Shown here: positions 27,125 through 35,657 of the stretch, one piece after another | How positions within the stretch are numbered: position 1 is the first letter of the stretch | Layout: every line of letters begins with the position of its first letter | DNA from: Caulobacter segnis ATCC 21756 | GTDB taxonomy: Bacteria > Pseudomonadota > Alphaproteobacteria > Caulobacterales > Caulobacteraceae | Assembly (NCBI RefSeq): GCF_000092285.1 | Contig: NC_014100.1 | Coordinates: forward strand, 2,232,001 to 2,296,000 | DNA length: 64,000 bases | Direction of reading: 5' to 3' | Program-made: the position numbers and the translations under genes | The notes under the pieces: generated by a model | Told to the model about the DNA's origin: nothing | What the model saw: only the letters and a program-made list of their open reading frames with translations | Database searches by the model: none

Positions 27125-28270
27125 TCAGCTCTGAACGCGGGCGATGGCGAAGCTCTCCGCATAGGCGCGCGCCGCGGCCGGCTCGAAGGTGATCCCATCG
27201 AAAAGCCGCGCCTCGATCGGCTCAACAGCGTCCGGGAAGACAAGCGCCGGTTCCAGCACCGGGCCCAGCGACAGGGCGGCGTCTCGATAGAGATCGGGCC
27301 GATAGACCCGATCGACGATGCCCTCCAAGTCCCGGTTCGCGTCGATCTGGCCCCAGCGGATCATCTGGGACAGAAACCACAGTCCGTGCTCCCGCCGTGG
27401 CAGTCCGGCGGCGCCGCGATGGAACACGACCTCGTGCTCCAAGGCCCTGGAGATCGCCGTCGGTGTCGCCTCGATTCGCTCGGGGCCCGCGAGATGAGCG
27501 ATCAACGCCTCGCGATTTTCAGGCGCGTCGGCCCACGCCGCTCCGCGAATGATCGCGCGCAGCAGCGCTCGTAGCTCGTCGGGCTTCTGGACGGCGAGCG
27601 AACTGCTGACGCCGAGGACCTTGTCCGGACCGCCCGGCCAGAGCTGGGACGACGCGGCCAGAATGCGACCTATTCCCTCCAGCTCGGCGACCGCGTTCCA
27701 AGGCGCCCCGACGCAAAAGCCGTCGATTTCTCCCGCCCGCATTCGCTCCACCATGCGCGGCGGCGGGATGACGACCAGGCGCACGTCGCGATCCGGGTCG
27801 ATCCCTCCCTGCGCCAGCCAGTAGCGCAGGAGATAGTTGTGCATCGAGTAGGGAAAGACGACGGCGAAGGTCAGCGGCGCATCGCCTCGAGCGCGCCGCT
27901 CGGCGATCAGCGTCTGAAGGCGCGCGGCCGAGGGCGGCGGCCCCGCGAGGTCGGCCGCCACGCCATCCAGCGCCTCGAAGAGCACCGTCGAAACCGTGAT
28001 CGCGCTGCCGTTCCGGTTCAAGGCCAGGGGCGCCAACACGGCGCTTCCCGAATCCTCGGCGGCCGTGGCCAGCGCCATCGGCGCCAGCATATGGGCGCCG
28101 TCCAGAGCGCCGACGGCGACCTTGTCGCGGATGGTCGCCCAAGAGGCTTCGCGGACGAGTTCGACGGCCAGCCCCTCCTCCTCGAAGAAGCCCTGGGCCT
28201 GGGCCGCGATCAGCGGCGCGCAGTCGGTCAGCGGAATGAAGCCGAGGCGGAGTTCCGACAGGCCGCTCAC
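27125..28270 (-). CDS. nasS: Nitrate/nitrite sensor protein (NasS-like, NrtA family)
   Basis: This 381-residue protein resembles the nitrate-binding NrtA (LGFIPLTDCAPLIAAQAQGFFEEEGLAVELVREASWATIRDKV, FCVGAPWNAVAE, WFLSQMIRWGQ) but has no signal peptide, so it is cytoplasmic. In the NasS/NasT system NasS holds NasT inactive until nitrate or nitrite is bound. It overlaps nasT by four bases, which supports a stoichiometric sensor-effector pair. Confidence 0.9.
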   Translation of the reverse strand: MSGLSELRLGFIPLTDCAPLIAAQAQGFFEEEGLAVELVREASWATIRDKVAVGALDGAHMLAPMALATAAEDSGSAVLAPLALNRNGSAITVSTVLFEALDGVAADLAGPPPSAARLQTLIAERRARGDAPLTFAVVFPYSMHNYLLRYWLAQGGIDPDRDVRLVVIPPPRMVERMRAGEIDGFCVGAPWNAVAELEGIGRILAASSQLWPGGPDKVLGVSSSLAVQKPDELRALLRAIIRGAAWADAPENREALIAHLAGPERIEATPTAISRALEHEVVFHRGAAGLPRREHGLWFLSQMIRWGQIDANRDLEGIVDRVYRPDLYRDAALSLGPVLEPALVFPDAVEPIEARLFDGITFEPAAARAYAESFAIARVQS

Positions 28271-28839
28271 GAAGCATCCCCTTTCAGCACGCCCGCGAAC
28301 GCCAGAAGGTCGGCGGCGATCACGCCAATCGGCTTGCCGCGATCCATGGCCAGCTTGCGCAGCAGGCGATAGGCGCCGTCTTCGTCAAGGCCGCGCTCCT
28401 TCATGAGAAGTCCCTTGGCGCGGTCCACCACTTTGCGCGACTCCAGATCCGCCTTCGCCCTGGCCAGGTCGCTTCGCAGCTGGCGCGTCAAAGCGAACCG
28501 GCTCATGGCCACGTCGAGAATGGAGCGCACGCGATTGGGCGCCAGGCCGTCGACCACGTAGGCGGCCACGCCTGACCGCACCGCTTGCTCCGCGAGGCCC
28601 GGTTCGGAACGGTCGACGAACATCACCACGGGATGCCCCTGGCTGGACTCCTTGAGGCTGTCGAGCGTGTCACGATCGGGGCTCTCGGCGGCGATGACCA
28701 CCACATCCGGCGCGAACGACAGAACCTCGGCTTCGTCGTACAGGGCCGAATGGCGCACCTCGAGGGGCTCGATACCCTCAAGCCCTTCGGCCACCAGTTC
28801 GGCGCGGACCTGATCGGGATCTATGACGAGGACGCGCAT
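28267..28839 (-). CDS. nasT: ANTAR-domain antitermination regulator
   Basis: The 190-residue product starts with a receiver-like domain (MRVLVIDPDQ, DVVVIAAESPDRDTLDSL). The usual phospho-acceptor Asp at the end of strand 3 is replaced: the strand reads VVVIAAES. Residues 125-185 form the ANTAR helices (DLESRKVVDRAKGLLMKERGLDEDGAYRLLRKLAMDRG) that bind paired RNA hairpins and prevent termination. Control by NasS instead of phosphorylation fits the missing Asp. Targets are probably the leaders before the porin/nrt genes and narK. Confidence 0.92.
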   Translation of the reverse strand: MRVLVIDPDQVRAELVAEGLEGIEPLEVRHSALYDEAEVLSFAPDVVVIAAESPDRDTLDSLKESSQGHPVVMFVDRSEPGLAEQAVRSGVAAYVVDGLAPNRVRSILDVAMSRFALTRQLRSDLARAKADLESRKVVDRAKGLLMKERGLDEDGAYRLLRKLAMDRGKPIGVIAADLLAFAGVLKGDAS

Positions 28840-28955
28840 GAGGCTGACCTAGGCGTTGTCGGACGGGTTTGTGGAGCGCCGCAGGGGCGTTGATCTTCGC
28901 AAAGTCCAAACTGCCTAAATCACGGGCGCCGTCCAGTTCGCCGCGAGGAGCCGGT

Positions 28956-29741
28956 TCACGCCGCCCGCCGCGCGTAGAGGAACTCGATCACCCCGGCGCG
29001 CGCGTGGACGTAGGTCGGATGCTCGGCCACGGCAAGGCGGCTTCTGGGACGCGCCAGCGGCACATCCATGACCTGACCCACGCAGGCGCGCGGGCCGTTC
29101 GTCATCATCACGATGCGGTCCGACAGCAAGGTCGCTTCGTCGACGTCGTGGGTGATCATCAAGACGGTGTTTTTCAGCACGGCGTGGATCTCCATGACGC
29201 TGTCTTGCAGATGGGCGCGGGTCAGGGCGTCCAGCGCCCCGAACGGCTCATCCAGCAGCAGCACCTTCGGCTCCATCGCCAGCGCCCGGGCGATGCCGAC
29301 CCGCTGCTTCATGCCGCCCGAAATCTCCGAGGGCCGTTTGTCCAGCGCGTGGGTCATCTTGACCAGTTCCAGGTTATTCAGCGTCCAGTCGCGGCGTTCC
29401 GCGGCCGACTTGGCTCCGCCAAACACCTTGTCGACCGCCAGGGCGACGTTCTCGCGCACGGAGAGCCACGGCAGCAGCGAGTGGTTCTGAAAGACGACGG
29501 CGCGATCAGGGCCAGGAGCATTGACCTCCTGCCGGTCCAGGATCACCGCTCCGGTCGTGACGGGAGTCAGGCCCGCCACGACATTCAGCAAGGTGGATTT
29601 GCCACAACCCGAGTGACCGATGATCGAGACGAACTCGCCCTTGTCGATCTTGAGGTTGATCCCGCTCAGGACCTCGCTGCGGATGGCGCCCTTGGCGAAG
29701 GTGACGCCGACGTTCTCGATGGAAAGATAGGCCTTGGCCAT
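28956..29741 (-). CDS. nrtC: Nitrate ABC transporter ATP-binding protein
   Basis: The 261-residue ATPase has Walker A GHSGCGKST, the signature SGGMKQR and Walker B VLLLDEP, and the D-loop sequence FGALDALTRAHLQD typical of nitrate/taurine importers. It is the single-domain form without the NrtA-like C-terminal extension of cyanobacterial NrtC. The start 29741 is chosen for MAKAYLSIENVGVTF; a longer frame upstream runs into nrtB. The end of nrtC is followed by a 116-base gap before nasT. Confidence 0.93.
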   Translation of the reverse strand: MAKAYLSIENVGVTFAKGAIRSEVLSGINLKIDKGEFVSIIGHSGCGKSTLLNVVAGLTPVTTGAVILDRQEVNAPGPDRAVVFQNHSLLPWLSVRENVALAVDKVFGGAKSAAERRDWTLNNLELVKMTHALDKRPSEISGGMKQRVGIARALAMEPKVLLLDEPFGALDALTRAHLQDSVMEIHAVLKNTVLMITHDVDEATLLSDRIVMMTNGPRACVGQVMDVPLARPRSRLAVAEHPTYVHARAGVIEFLYARRAA

Positions 29742-29752
29742 GGTCTGCGCTC

Positions 29753-30631
29753 CTAGCTGACGGCGTTGCCGCGCGAGACGAAGTGGCCGAGCAGGGCCAC
29801 CAGACGATCGAGGAAGAAGCCCGTCATGCCGACCCAGGCCAGGGCCACGATGATGTCGGCGATGCGCGAGGCGTTGTACTGATCCCAGATGAAGAAGCCG
29901 ATGCCGACCCCGCCCAGCAGCATTTCCGAGGCCACGATAGCCAGCCAGCTCATGCCGATCCCGATGCGCAGGCCCGTGAAGATATAGGGCGTCGTGGCGG
30001 GCAGCAGGATCTTGAAGAAGTACTCGACGGGCGACAGGCGCAGAACTCGGGCGACGTTGACGTAGTCGCTGGGAATGTTCCGAACGCCGACGGCGGTGTT
30101 GATGATGATCGGCCAGATGGCGGTGATGAAGATCACGAACAGCGCCGAGGGCTGGGCCTGGTGGAATGCGGCCAACGAGATCGGCAGCCACGCCAATGGC
30201 GGCACGGTTCGCAGGACCTGGAAGATCGGATCCAGTCCCCGGTGCGCCCAGCGGTTGGAGCCGACGAAGACGCCCAAGAGGATTCCGCAAACCGCCGAGA
30301 TCGAGAAGCCGATCCCGACCCGCTTGAGGCTGGTGAACACGTGCCAGAACAGGCCCTTGTCGACCCCGCCATTGTCATAGAACGGGTGCAGGATCAGGTC
30401 CTTGGATTCGAGCCAGACCTGCTTGGGCGACGGCAGACCCGTGTAGGAGTCGCCGACGAGGGCCTGCCATAGGGCCAGGACCACCAGCAGGGTCAGCAGC
30501 GGCGGGATCACGACCGCGGCGGCGTTTTTGGCGCGCCGCTCCAGCTCCGGCAGGAGGGAAGGCTTAGGCGGATGCGGGGCTGCCGGGGCGACGGCGGTCG
30601 CCGCAGCGAACGAGGGCTTGGGATAGGTCAT
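29753..30631 (-). CDS. nrtB: Nitrate ABC transporter permease
   Basis: The 292-residue protein starts with a proline-rich cytoplasmic tail of about 35 residues, then about six membrane helices. It carries the importer EAA-like loop (SDYVNVARVLRLSPVEYFFKILLPATTPYIFTGLRIG). It forms the inner-membrane channel for NrtA and NrtC, which flank it at 11 and 14 bases. Confidence 0.93.
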   Translation of the reverse strand: MTYPKPSFAAATAVAPAAPHPPKPSLLPELERRAKNAAAVVIPPLLTLLVVLALWQALVGDSYTGLPSPKQVWLESKDLILHPFYDNGGVDKGLFWHVFTSLKRVGIGFSISAVCGILLGVFVGSNRWAHRGLDPIFQVLRTVPPLAWLPISLAAFHQAQPSALFVIFITAIWPIIINTAVGVRNIPSDYVNVARVLRLSPVEYFFKILLPATTPYIFTGLRIGIGMSWLAIVASEMLLGGVGIGFFIWDQYNASRIADIIVALAWVGMTGFFLDRLVALLGHFVSRGNAVS

Positions 30632-30645
30632 GACGCGCCCTCCCC

Positions 30646-31938
30646 TCAGACCAGCTTCTTGATCGGCTGGCTGGCCAGGTAGGCCGCCGGATTGGCCGGA
30701 TCGAACAGCTTGCCGTCGAAGAACCGCTCGACGCCCCGGCTATCGCTGGCCGGGCCGGCTTGGCCGATCGTCTTCGCGGCGGCCCGCCAAATGTCCGAGC
30801 GGTTGACCTTGTCGACCAGGGCCTTGGTGTTGGTCTTCTGCGGCAGCACGCCCCAACGGATGTCCTCGGTCAGGAACCACAGATCGTGGGACTTGAACGG
30901 GAAGCTGGCGTTGTCGGCCCAGAACTTCATGCGATGCGGCGAGTTCTTCAGCGTTCGGCCGTCGCCATAGTCCACCGTCCCCTGCAGCCGGGGCAGGATG
31001 TCGCCCATCGGCACGTTGATATACTGGCGCCCGGAGACGATCGAGCACATCTGCGGAAGGTTGGCCGTCTTGTCACACCACATCTGGGCCTCCTGCACGG
31101 CGGCCGTGATCGCTTGGGCGGCGCGGGGGTACTTGTCGACCCAGGCGGCCCGCATGCCGAGCGCCTTCTCCGGGTGGTTCATCCAGAGCTCGGAGGTCAG
31201 GCAGGCGGTGTACCCGACCTTCTGGTTGACCAGCTGGCCGTTCCAGGGCTCGCCCACGCAAAAGGCGTCCTGGGTGCCGGCCTTCATGTTGGCCACCATC
31301 TGCGGCGGCGGGATCACGATTGTGGCGACGTCGACGTCCGGATTGATGCCGCCCGCCGCCAGCCAGTAGCGTATCCACAGATCGTGGGTGCCGCCCCGGA
31401 AGGTCATGGCGACCTTGGCGATATTGCCCGCCACCTTCAGTTGCTGGAACTTGGCTTTGGCGCCGGCGCTGTTGAGGCCGACCTTCACCGCTTTCAGATC
31501 GTTGCCGACCGAAATGCCCTGACCATTCGTGTTCAGACGGGCCAGGATGTACATCGGCGTGGGAGCGCCGCCGGTGATAGCGCCCGTGGTCATCAGATAA
31601 GGCATGGGCGAGAGGATGTGCGCGCCGTCGATGCCGCCGCGCTCCGAGCCCAGCACCAGATTGTCGCGCGTGGCGGCCCAGGAGGCCTGCTTGACGACCT
31701 CGACATCGGGCAGACCGTGCTTGGCGAAGAGGCCGCGCTCCTTGGCGATGATCACGGGCGAACTGTCGGTCAGGGCGATGAAGCCCAGGCGCGCCTTGGC
31801 GATCTCGGGTCCCGCGCCGGCGGCGTGGGCTCCGGCCGGGAAAGCGGCCTTGGCGGCGGCGACCGTGGCGGCGGCGCCCATCAGGGCGTGGCGACGGGTC
31901 AGGCCGGACTTGGTGGTGTCGGTCTTGCTCATGGTCAT
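30646..31938 (-). CDS. nrtA: Nitrate ABC transporter substrate-binding protein, Tat-exported
   Basis: This 430-residue protein carries a twin-arginine signal (LTRRHALMGAAATVAAAKAAFPAGAHAAG) and the NrtA fold (ARLGFIALTDSSPVIIAKERGLFAKHGL, DAFCVGEPWNGQLV, WFLTEDIRWGVLP). It binds nitrate in the periplasm and delivers it to NrtBC. Two ATGs are possible (31938 and 31932); both keep the Tat motif. NasS (27125-28270) is its cytoplasmic paralogue without the signal. Confidence 0.93.
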   Translation of the reverse strand: MTMSKTDTTKSGLTRRHALMGAAATVAAAKAAFPAGAHAAGAGPEIAKARLGFIALTDSSPVIIAKERGLFAKHGLPDVEVVKQASWAATRDNLVLGSERGGIDGAHILSPMPYLMTTGAITGGAPTPMYILARLNTNGQGISVGNDLKAVKVGLNSAGAKAKFQQLKVAGNIAKVAMTFRGGTHDLWIRYWLAAGGINPDVDVATIVIPPPQMVANMKAGTQDAFCVGEPWNGQLVNQKVGYTACLTSELWMNHPEKALGMRAAWVDKYPRAAQAITAAVQEAQMWCDKTANLPQMCSIVSGRQYINVPMGDILPRLQGTVDYGDGRTLKNSPHRMKFWADNASFPFKSHDLWFLTEDIRWGVLPQKTNTKALVDKVNRSDIWRAAAKTIGQAGPASDSRGVERFFDGKLFDPANPAAYLASQPIKKLV

Positions 31939-31949
31939 GCGTCCTGGGG

Positions 31950-33335
31950 CTAGAACTTGTATTCGAGGGTGAGCCACGTCTTGGTCCGCGAGGCCGGCGG
32001 CGCGGCCGTGCCGATCGGGACGGTCTTCGCCCGTTGGAAGTCGGCATATTTCAGCTGGACCGAGAGCTTGGTCGTGATGGCGGCAGTGAACTGCAGGTCC
32101 CACTCGTGACCTAGGTCCGCGCCGGTGCGCTGGTCATCGAAGGCGTGGTAGCGAGCCACCAGATCGGTGTTGAAGAAGTACGTCGCGCGGAAACGAGGCT
32201 TGACGTTCAGCGACACGTTCAAGTCTTCGAGGCCATCGACGAAACTCTTATTGCCGCCCGGCGAGACGAAGGCGTCGGACCAGCCGTTGAAGGCGTGAAC
32301 CGTGGCCAGGGGCGTGGTGAACCCGCGCGTCCCGTCGCCCTCGAGCGACTCGTACGAGACCTTGGCGGTGTAGATGTCGAAGGTCGCGGCGAGATCGGCG
32401 CCGAAATAGTCGAGGCTGAAGTCCGGCGTGTTGTGATGGTAGTCCGACTGCCGAGCCCATGTGGCGTTGTAGGCCAGTTGATACAGCCCCAGCCAAGTCT
32501 TCCCGGACGCCTTCGCGCCCTTGGTGATGGACGAATTGATGGCGGAGTTGCCGAAGTCGAGGGCGTAGACGAAACCCTGGAGACGCAGCGCCTCGGCCGG
32601 CGACCAGGTGGCGTTGAAGAGGTGGCTGTCGCTGTCCCAGTCCCGCAGTTCGCCCAGGATGCGGTTGATGTGGGTGACGTAGGCGTATGTCGCCTTGAAG
32701 CGTCCCAGCGCCACATCGGCGCGGACGGCGTCGAAAGTCTGCTCGTCCTGGCGCCAGCCGACATTGCCGATGAAGCGCTGGTCGTCCAGCAGGATGCGCT
32801 GCCGTCCCGCCGTGACCTGCAAGGCCGCGTTCGGCGTCCATGTCAGCTGGGCGCGGTTCAGTTCGGTGACGTCGGGATCATTGACGACGGGATAGCGGGC
32901 CTTGTCGGCGCCGTTCAGCGGCGGCGTGGTCGCGCCGGGCACGTTGACGGCATAGTGCTCAGGACCAGCCTGGCGAACATCCTCGAACTCGATAAGGCCC
33001 TTTAGGCCCTTCCACTCCGCCGTCTCCCAGCCGAGGCGGGTGCGGACCGTGAAGGCGTCGGCCGGGTCGCGCAGCGTGGCCGTTCGCGTCTGGTCGACGG
33101 TCTCGTAACGCGCCCTGACTTCAAGGATCAGCTTCCCCGCCCCGATCTGCTCGCTGATCGTCGGTAACGGCGCGGGTGGCGGCGGTTCGGCCGGCGGTTC
33201 AGATGTCATCTCCGCAGCCGACTCGTCGGCTGGCTTCGAGGCTTGGTCTGGCGCCGTCTGCGCCCAAGCCGTGGTGCTACAGGCGAGCGCCAGCGCCGCC
33301 GCACCGCAGTGCAGCCCACGTCGCATGGATTTCAT
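31950..33335 (-). CDS. Alginate-export-family outer-membrane porin in the nitrate operon
   Basis: The 461-residue precursor has a signal peptide (GAAALALACSTTAWAQ), a proline/glutamate-rich linker, then a beta-barrel with alternating aromatic strands and a terminal phenylalanine (TKTWLTLEYKF). Segments QLTWTPNAALQVTAGRQRILLDDQRFIGNVGWRQDEQTFDAV match the alginate-export porin family. It is the first gene of the nitrate operon, 11 bases before nrtA. It therefore probably lets nitrate or a related anion through the outer membrane rather than exporting polysaccharide. The ATG 33335 follows GGGGAT at 8 bases. Confidence 0.85.
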   Translation of the reverse strand: MKSMRRGLHCGAAALALACSTTAWAQTAPDQASKPADESAAEMTSEPPAEPPPPAPLPTISEQIGAGKLILEVRARYETVDQTRTATLRDPADAFTVRTRLGWETAEWKGLKGLIEFEDVRQAGPEHYAVNVPGATTPPLNGADKARYPVVNDPDVTELNRAQLTWTPNAALQVTAGRQRILLDDQRFIGNVGWRQDEQTFDAVRADVALGRFKATYAYVTHINRILGELRDWDSDSHLFNATWSPAEALRLQGFVYALDFGNSAINSSITKGAKASGKTWLGLYQLAYNATWARQSDYHHNTPDFSLDYFGADLAATFDIYTAKVSYESLEGDGTRGFTTPLATVHAFNGWSDAFVSPGGNKSFVDGLEDLNVSLNVKPRFRATYFFNTDLVARYHAFDDQRTGADLGHEWDLQFTAAITTKLSVQLKYADFQRAKTVPIGTAAPPASRTKTWLTLEYKF

Positions 33336-33354
33336 GCCTTTATCCCCTAAGGCC

Positions 33355-33405
33355 AAAACAAAAAGACGCCCGGCGAGACCGCGCGCAGCGATCTCTCCGG
33401 ACGTC
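33355..33405 (-). terminator. Intrinsic terminator inside the nitrate operon leader
   Basis: On the minus strand GACGTCCGGAGAGA pairs with TCTCGCCGGGCGTC (14 bp with one G-U pair and one mismatch; plus-strand 33365-33405), followed directly by TTTTTGTTTT (33355-33364). It stands 20-70 bases before the porin start codon, so it lies in the 5' leader. A terminator here would keep the operon off unless an antiterminator acts. NasT, encoded in the same island, is the obvious candidate. Confidence 0.75.
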
Positions 33406-33456
33406 GTTGTCCAAGCTTACCAAGCGGCTACGTCGCCACTGGCGGCCCTCTCAGGC

Positions 33457-33474
33457 CAACGAGAAACTTCGTTG
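33457..33474 (-). promoter_or_regulatory. Six-base-loop hairpin upstream of the leader terminator
   Basis: Minus-strand CAACGA-AGTTTC-TCGTTG is a perfect 6-bp stem with a six-base loop that starts with A. It is followed at once by GGCC-TGAGAG-GGCC (33444-33457), a second six-base loop with G at position 4. Two adjacent hexaloop hairpins before a terminator match the layout of NasR/NasT targets, but neither loop has both A1 and G4, so the call is tentative. Confidence 0.4.
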
Positions 33475-33710
33475 CTTCCCGTGTCGCGATCAGGAAGCGA
33501 CGTGGTGCAGATAGGAACAACCGCAAAACACCGTTCTGTGCTCTGAATGATGAGAGGGAGACGGTTTTGCACAGCAAAAAAGCACTCTCAATCAGAGGCT
33601 TGCCCGCTATTGTTGCGCTTCGAGCCCCCTAGCTCTCCAAAGCACGGGGACGGCCTGACTGAAGTTGGGCCAAGGTCGCGCCCCGGTTTTCGCTGGGAAC
33701 GGGTATTGTG

Positions 33711-33752
33711 ATTGGTCGCGCGTCTTGGAGTCAGTCGCGGGATATTTGGAGG
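33711..33752. repeat. GANTC-rich intergenic repeat, copy C (short)
   Basis: Two tandem units, ggtcgcgcgtcttggagtc and agtcgcgggatatttggaggtc, match the tandem units of copy A at 4709-4770. They end at the stop codon of the LytTR response regulator. The palindromic block seen in copies A and B is missing. Confidence 0.6.
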
Positions 33753-34541
33753 TCATACCGGTCCGGCGGAAGTGATCCCGCGATCGTCGCCCCTTCCAAG
33801 GCAGGCGCTCAAATAGGTCTGGACGGCCTCCCGGTAGCGGCGGCTGATCCGCAACTCGGCGCCGCTGGTCAGGCGCGCCGCGCCGTCGCCGTGCGAGCCG
33901 CCCCTCACCTCGGCGATGGCGTCCAGGCGCACGATCACCGCGCGATGGATGCGGGCGAAGTCCTGAGCCGGAAGCCGCGCCGCCAAGGACGCGATCGACT
34001 CATCGATGAGCAGCGAGCGGCTCGCCGTGTGCACCTCCGCATAATTGCCGGCCGCGCCGATCCACTGGACATCCTCCAGCGGAATGATCCGGGCCACGCC
34101 GTTTCCACGCGCGACCAGCCTGGGCGTGCGAGGCGCGCTGGCCAGCAAGGTGGCCAACGCATCAGCCCCTCCGTGGCCGGCGGCTAGCCGACGGCGGACG
34201 CGGTCGAGGACTTGGGCGAACCGGTCGTCGCCAAACGGCTTGAGCAGATAGTCGATGGCCTGCACCTCGAAGGCGCGCACGGCGAAGGCGTCGTGGGCGG
34301 TCACGAAGACGGTCATCGGCATCGCCTCGACGCCGATCGCCTCGACCACGTCAAAACCCGTCACCTCGGGCATCTGCACGTCGAGAAAGACGACGTCGGG
34401 TTTGGCCGCTTCGATCTGGGCGATGGCCGACGCGCCATGCGCCGCCTCGCCGACCACCTCGAAATCCGATCGCGCGCGCAGCAGGGCCGCGATGTGGCGA
34501 CGAGCCAGCGGCTCATCATCGACAATGAGGGTCTTGATCAT
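33753..34541 (-). CDS. LytTR-family response regulator
   Basis: This 262-residue protein joins a receiver domain (TLIVDDEPLARRHIAALL, phospho-acceptor Asp in DVVFLDVQMPEVTGFDVV, Lys in DYLLKPFGDD) to a LytTR DNA-binding domain (RIIPLEDVQWIGAAGNYAEVHT, FARIHRAVIVRLDAI). The start 34541 overlaps the kinase stop by four bases. It forms a two-component pair with that kinase. Targets are unknown; LytTR sites are direct repeats that I did not find nearby. Confidence 0.93.
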   Translation of the reverse strand: MIKTLIVDDEPLARRHIAALLRARSDFEVVGEAAHGASAIAQIEAAKPDVVFLDVQMPEVTGFDVVEAIGVEAMPMTVFVTAHDAFAVRAFEVQAIDYLLKPFGDDRFAQVLDRVRRRLAAGHGGADALATLLASAPRTPRLVARGNGVARIIPLEDVQWIGAAGNYAEVHTASRSLLIDESIASLAARLPAQDFARIHRAVIVRLDAIAEVRGGSHGDGAARLTSGAELRISRRYREAVQTYLSACLGRGDDRGITSAGPV

Positions 34542-35596
34542 AGCGGCGTCACCAGCGTGACCCTGAAGCCGGCTCTCGGCGCCGTCACGACCTCCAGCGA
34601 ATGTCGGTCGCCATAGAGTTGACGAAGCCGGCGGCGCGCGTTGCCCAGACCGACGCGCTCCACGATGTCCGCGGCCCCTTTGCCGTCGTCGACCACGGTG
34701 ACGTGCAGCTGTCCGCCGGCCACCTTGGCGGCGATCGTCACCGTGCCGCCTTCGACCAGAGGCGCGATGCCGTGGCGAATGGCGTTCTCCACCAGCGGCT
34801 GAAGCAGCAGCGTGGGCACCAGACATGTCAAAGCGTCGGGCTCGACGTCGCGCACGACCCGCAATCTTGGTCCCAGCCGCGCCTGCTCGATGGCCAGATA
34901 GGCCTCCGTAAAATCCAGCTCGTCGCCGAACGCGCTTTGCGGCGCTCGGTGGTCCTCGATGGACAGACGCAGCAGGTCGCCCAGCTTGGCGATCAGTCGC
35001 CGCGCGCGGCGCGGCTCGTCCTCGACCAACGCCGAGATGGCGTTGAGGGTGTTGAATAGGAAGTGGGGCTGAAGCTGGGCCCGCAACGCCGCGCTCTCGG
35101 CCTCGGCCAACCGGGCCTCCATCCGCGCCCCGGCCACCTCGCGGTCACGCAGGGCGCGATAGGCGTTCGCGCCGACCACGAGGGCGACGATGATCGCGTA
35201 GATCAGCAGGTTAATCTGGAAATTGCCTGACAGCTTCTGGACGAGCATCCGGCCCAAGGCCTGGGCTCCGAGCAGCCACATCAAGCCGATATAGAGCGCG
35301 GTCTGAAGCAGAGCGAAGCCGACGGCCGCCATCAAGTGAACAAGGAAGAATCTGAGGCCGCCTCGCGGTCTGAAAGGCGTGAGATGCGCGAAGGCGACGA
35401 CGAGCGGGGTGAGCAAAAACCAGATGCTGTTGCTGGCGACGGCGTAGCCCAGGAGCTGAGGCCAAGTCGGTCCCTGGCCCGCCGCCAGACCGCCCATGTA
35501 CCACTGCAACGAGTTGAGCAGCGCCACGATAGACCACACGCCCAGCAGGACGAGGCCCCAAAGCACATACCTTCGGCGGCGGCCCACGACGTTCAC
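34538..35596 (-). CDS. LytS/YehU-type sensor histidine kinase
   Basis: The 352-residue protein begins at GTG 35596 with four predicted membrane helices (YVLWGLVLLGVWSIVALL through LLIYAIIVALVVGANAY). It then has the His-kinase motif LRAQLQPHFLFNTLNAISALV with the phospho-acceptor His, and an ATPase domain (LVENAIRHGIAPLVEGG, DDGKGAADI, VGLGNARRRL). It has no periplasmic sensing domain, so the signal is probably sensed in the membrane. It is cotranscribed with the LytTR regulator. Confidence 0.92.
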   Translation of the reverse strand: MNVVGRRRRYVLWGLVLLGVWSIVALLNSLQWYMGGLAAGQGPTWPQLLGYAVASNSIWFLLTPLVVAFAHLTPFRPRGGLRFFLVHLMAAVGFALLQTALYIGLMWLLGAQALGRMLVQKLSGNFQINLLIYAIIVALVVGANAYRALRDREVAGARMEARLAEAESAALRAQLQPHFLFNTLNAISALVEDEPRRARRLIAKLGDLLRLSIEDHRAPQSAFGDELDFTEAYLAIEQARLGPRLRVVRDVEPDALTCLVPTLLLQPLVENAIRHGIAPLVEGGTVTIAAKVAGGQLHVTVVDDGKGAADIVERVGLGNARRRLRQLYGDRHSLEVVTAPRAGFRVTLVTPL

Positions 35597-35657
35597 CCGG
35601 CGATGCTCCTGATCCTAGGCAGCCTATCCGACAGCCGAGACCGCCGCCACCGCTGGT

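Noticed and set aside
33560..33600. Possible sigma-54 promoter for the nitrate operon (GTGC-TTTTT-TGCT on the minus strand)
   Set aside because: The -24 GG is missing, so the match to TGGCAC-N5-TTGC is too weak.
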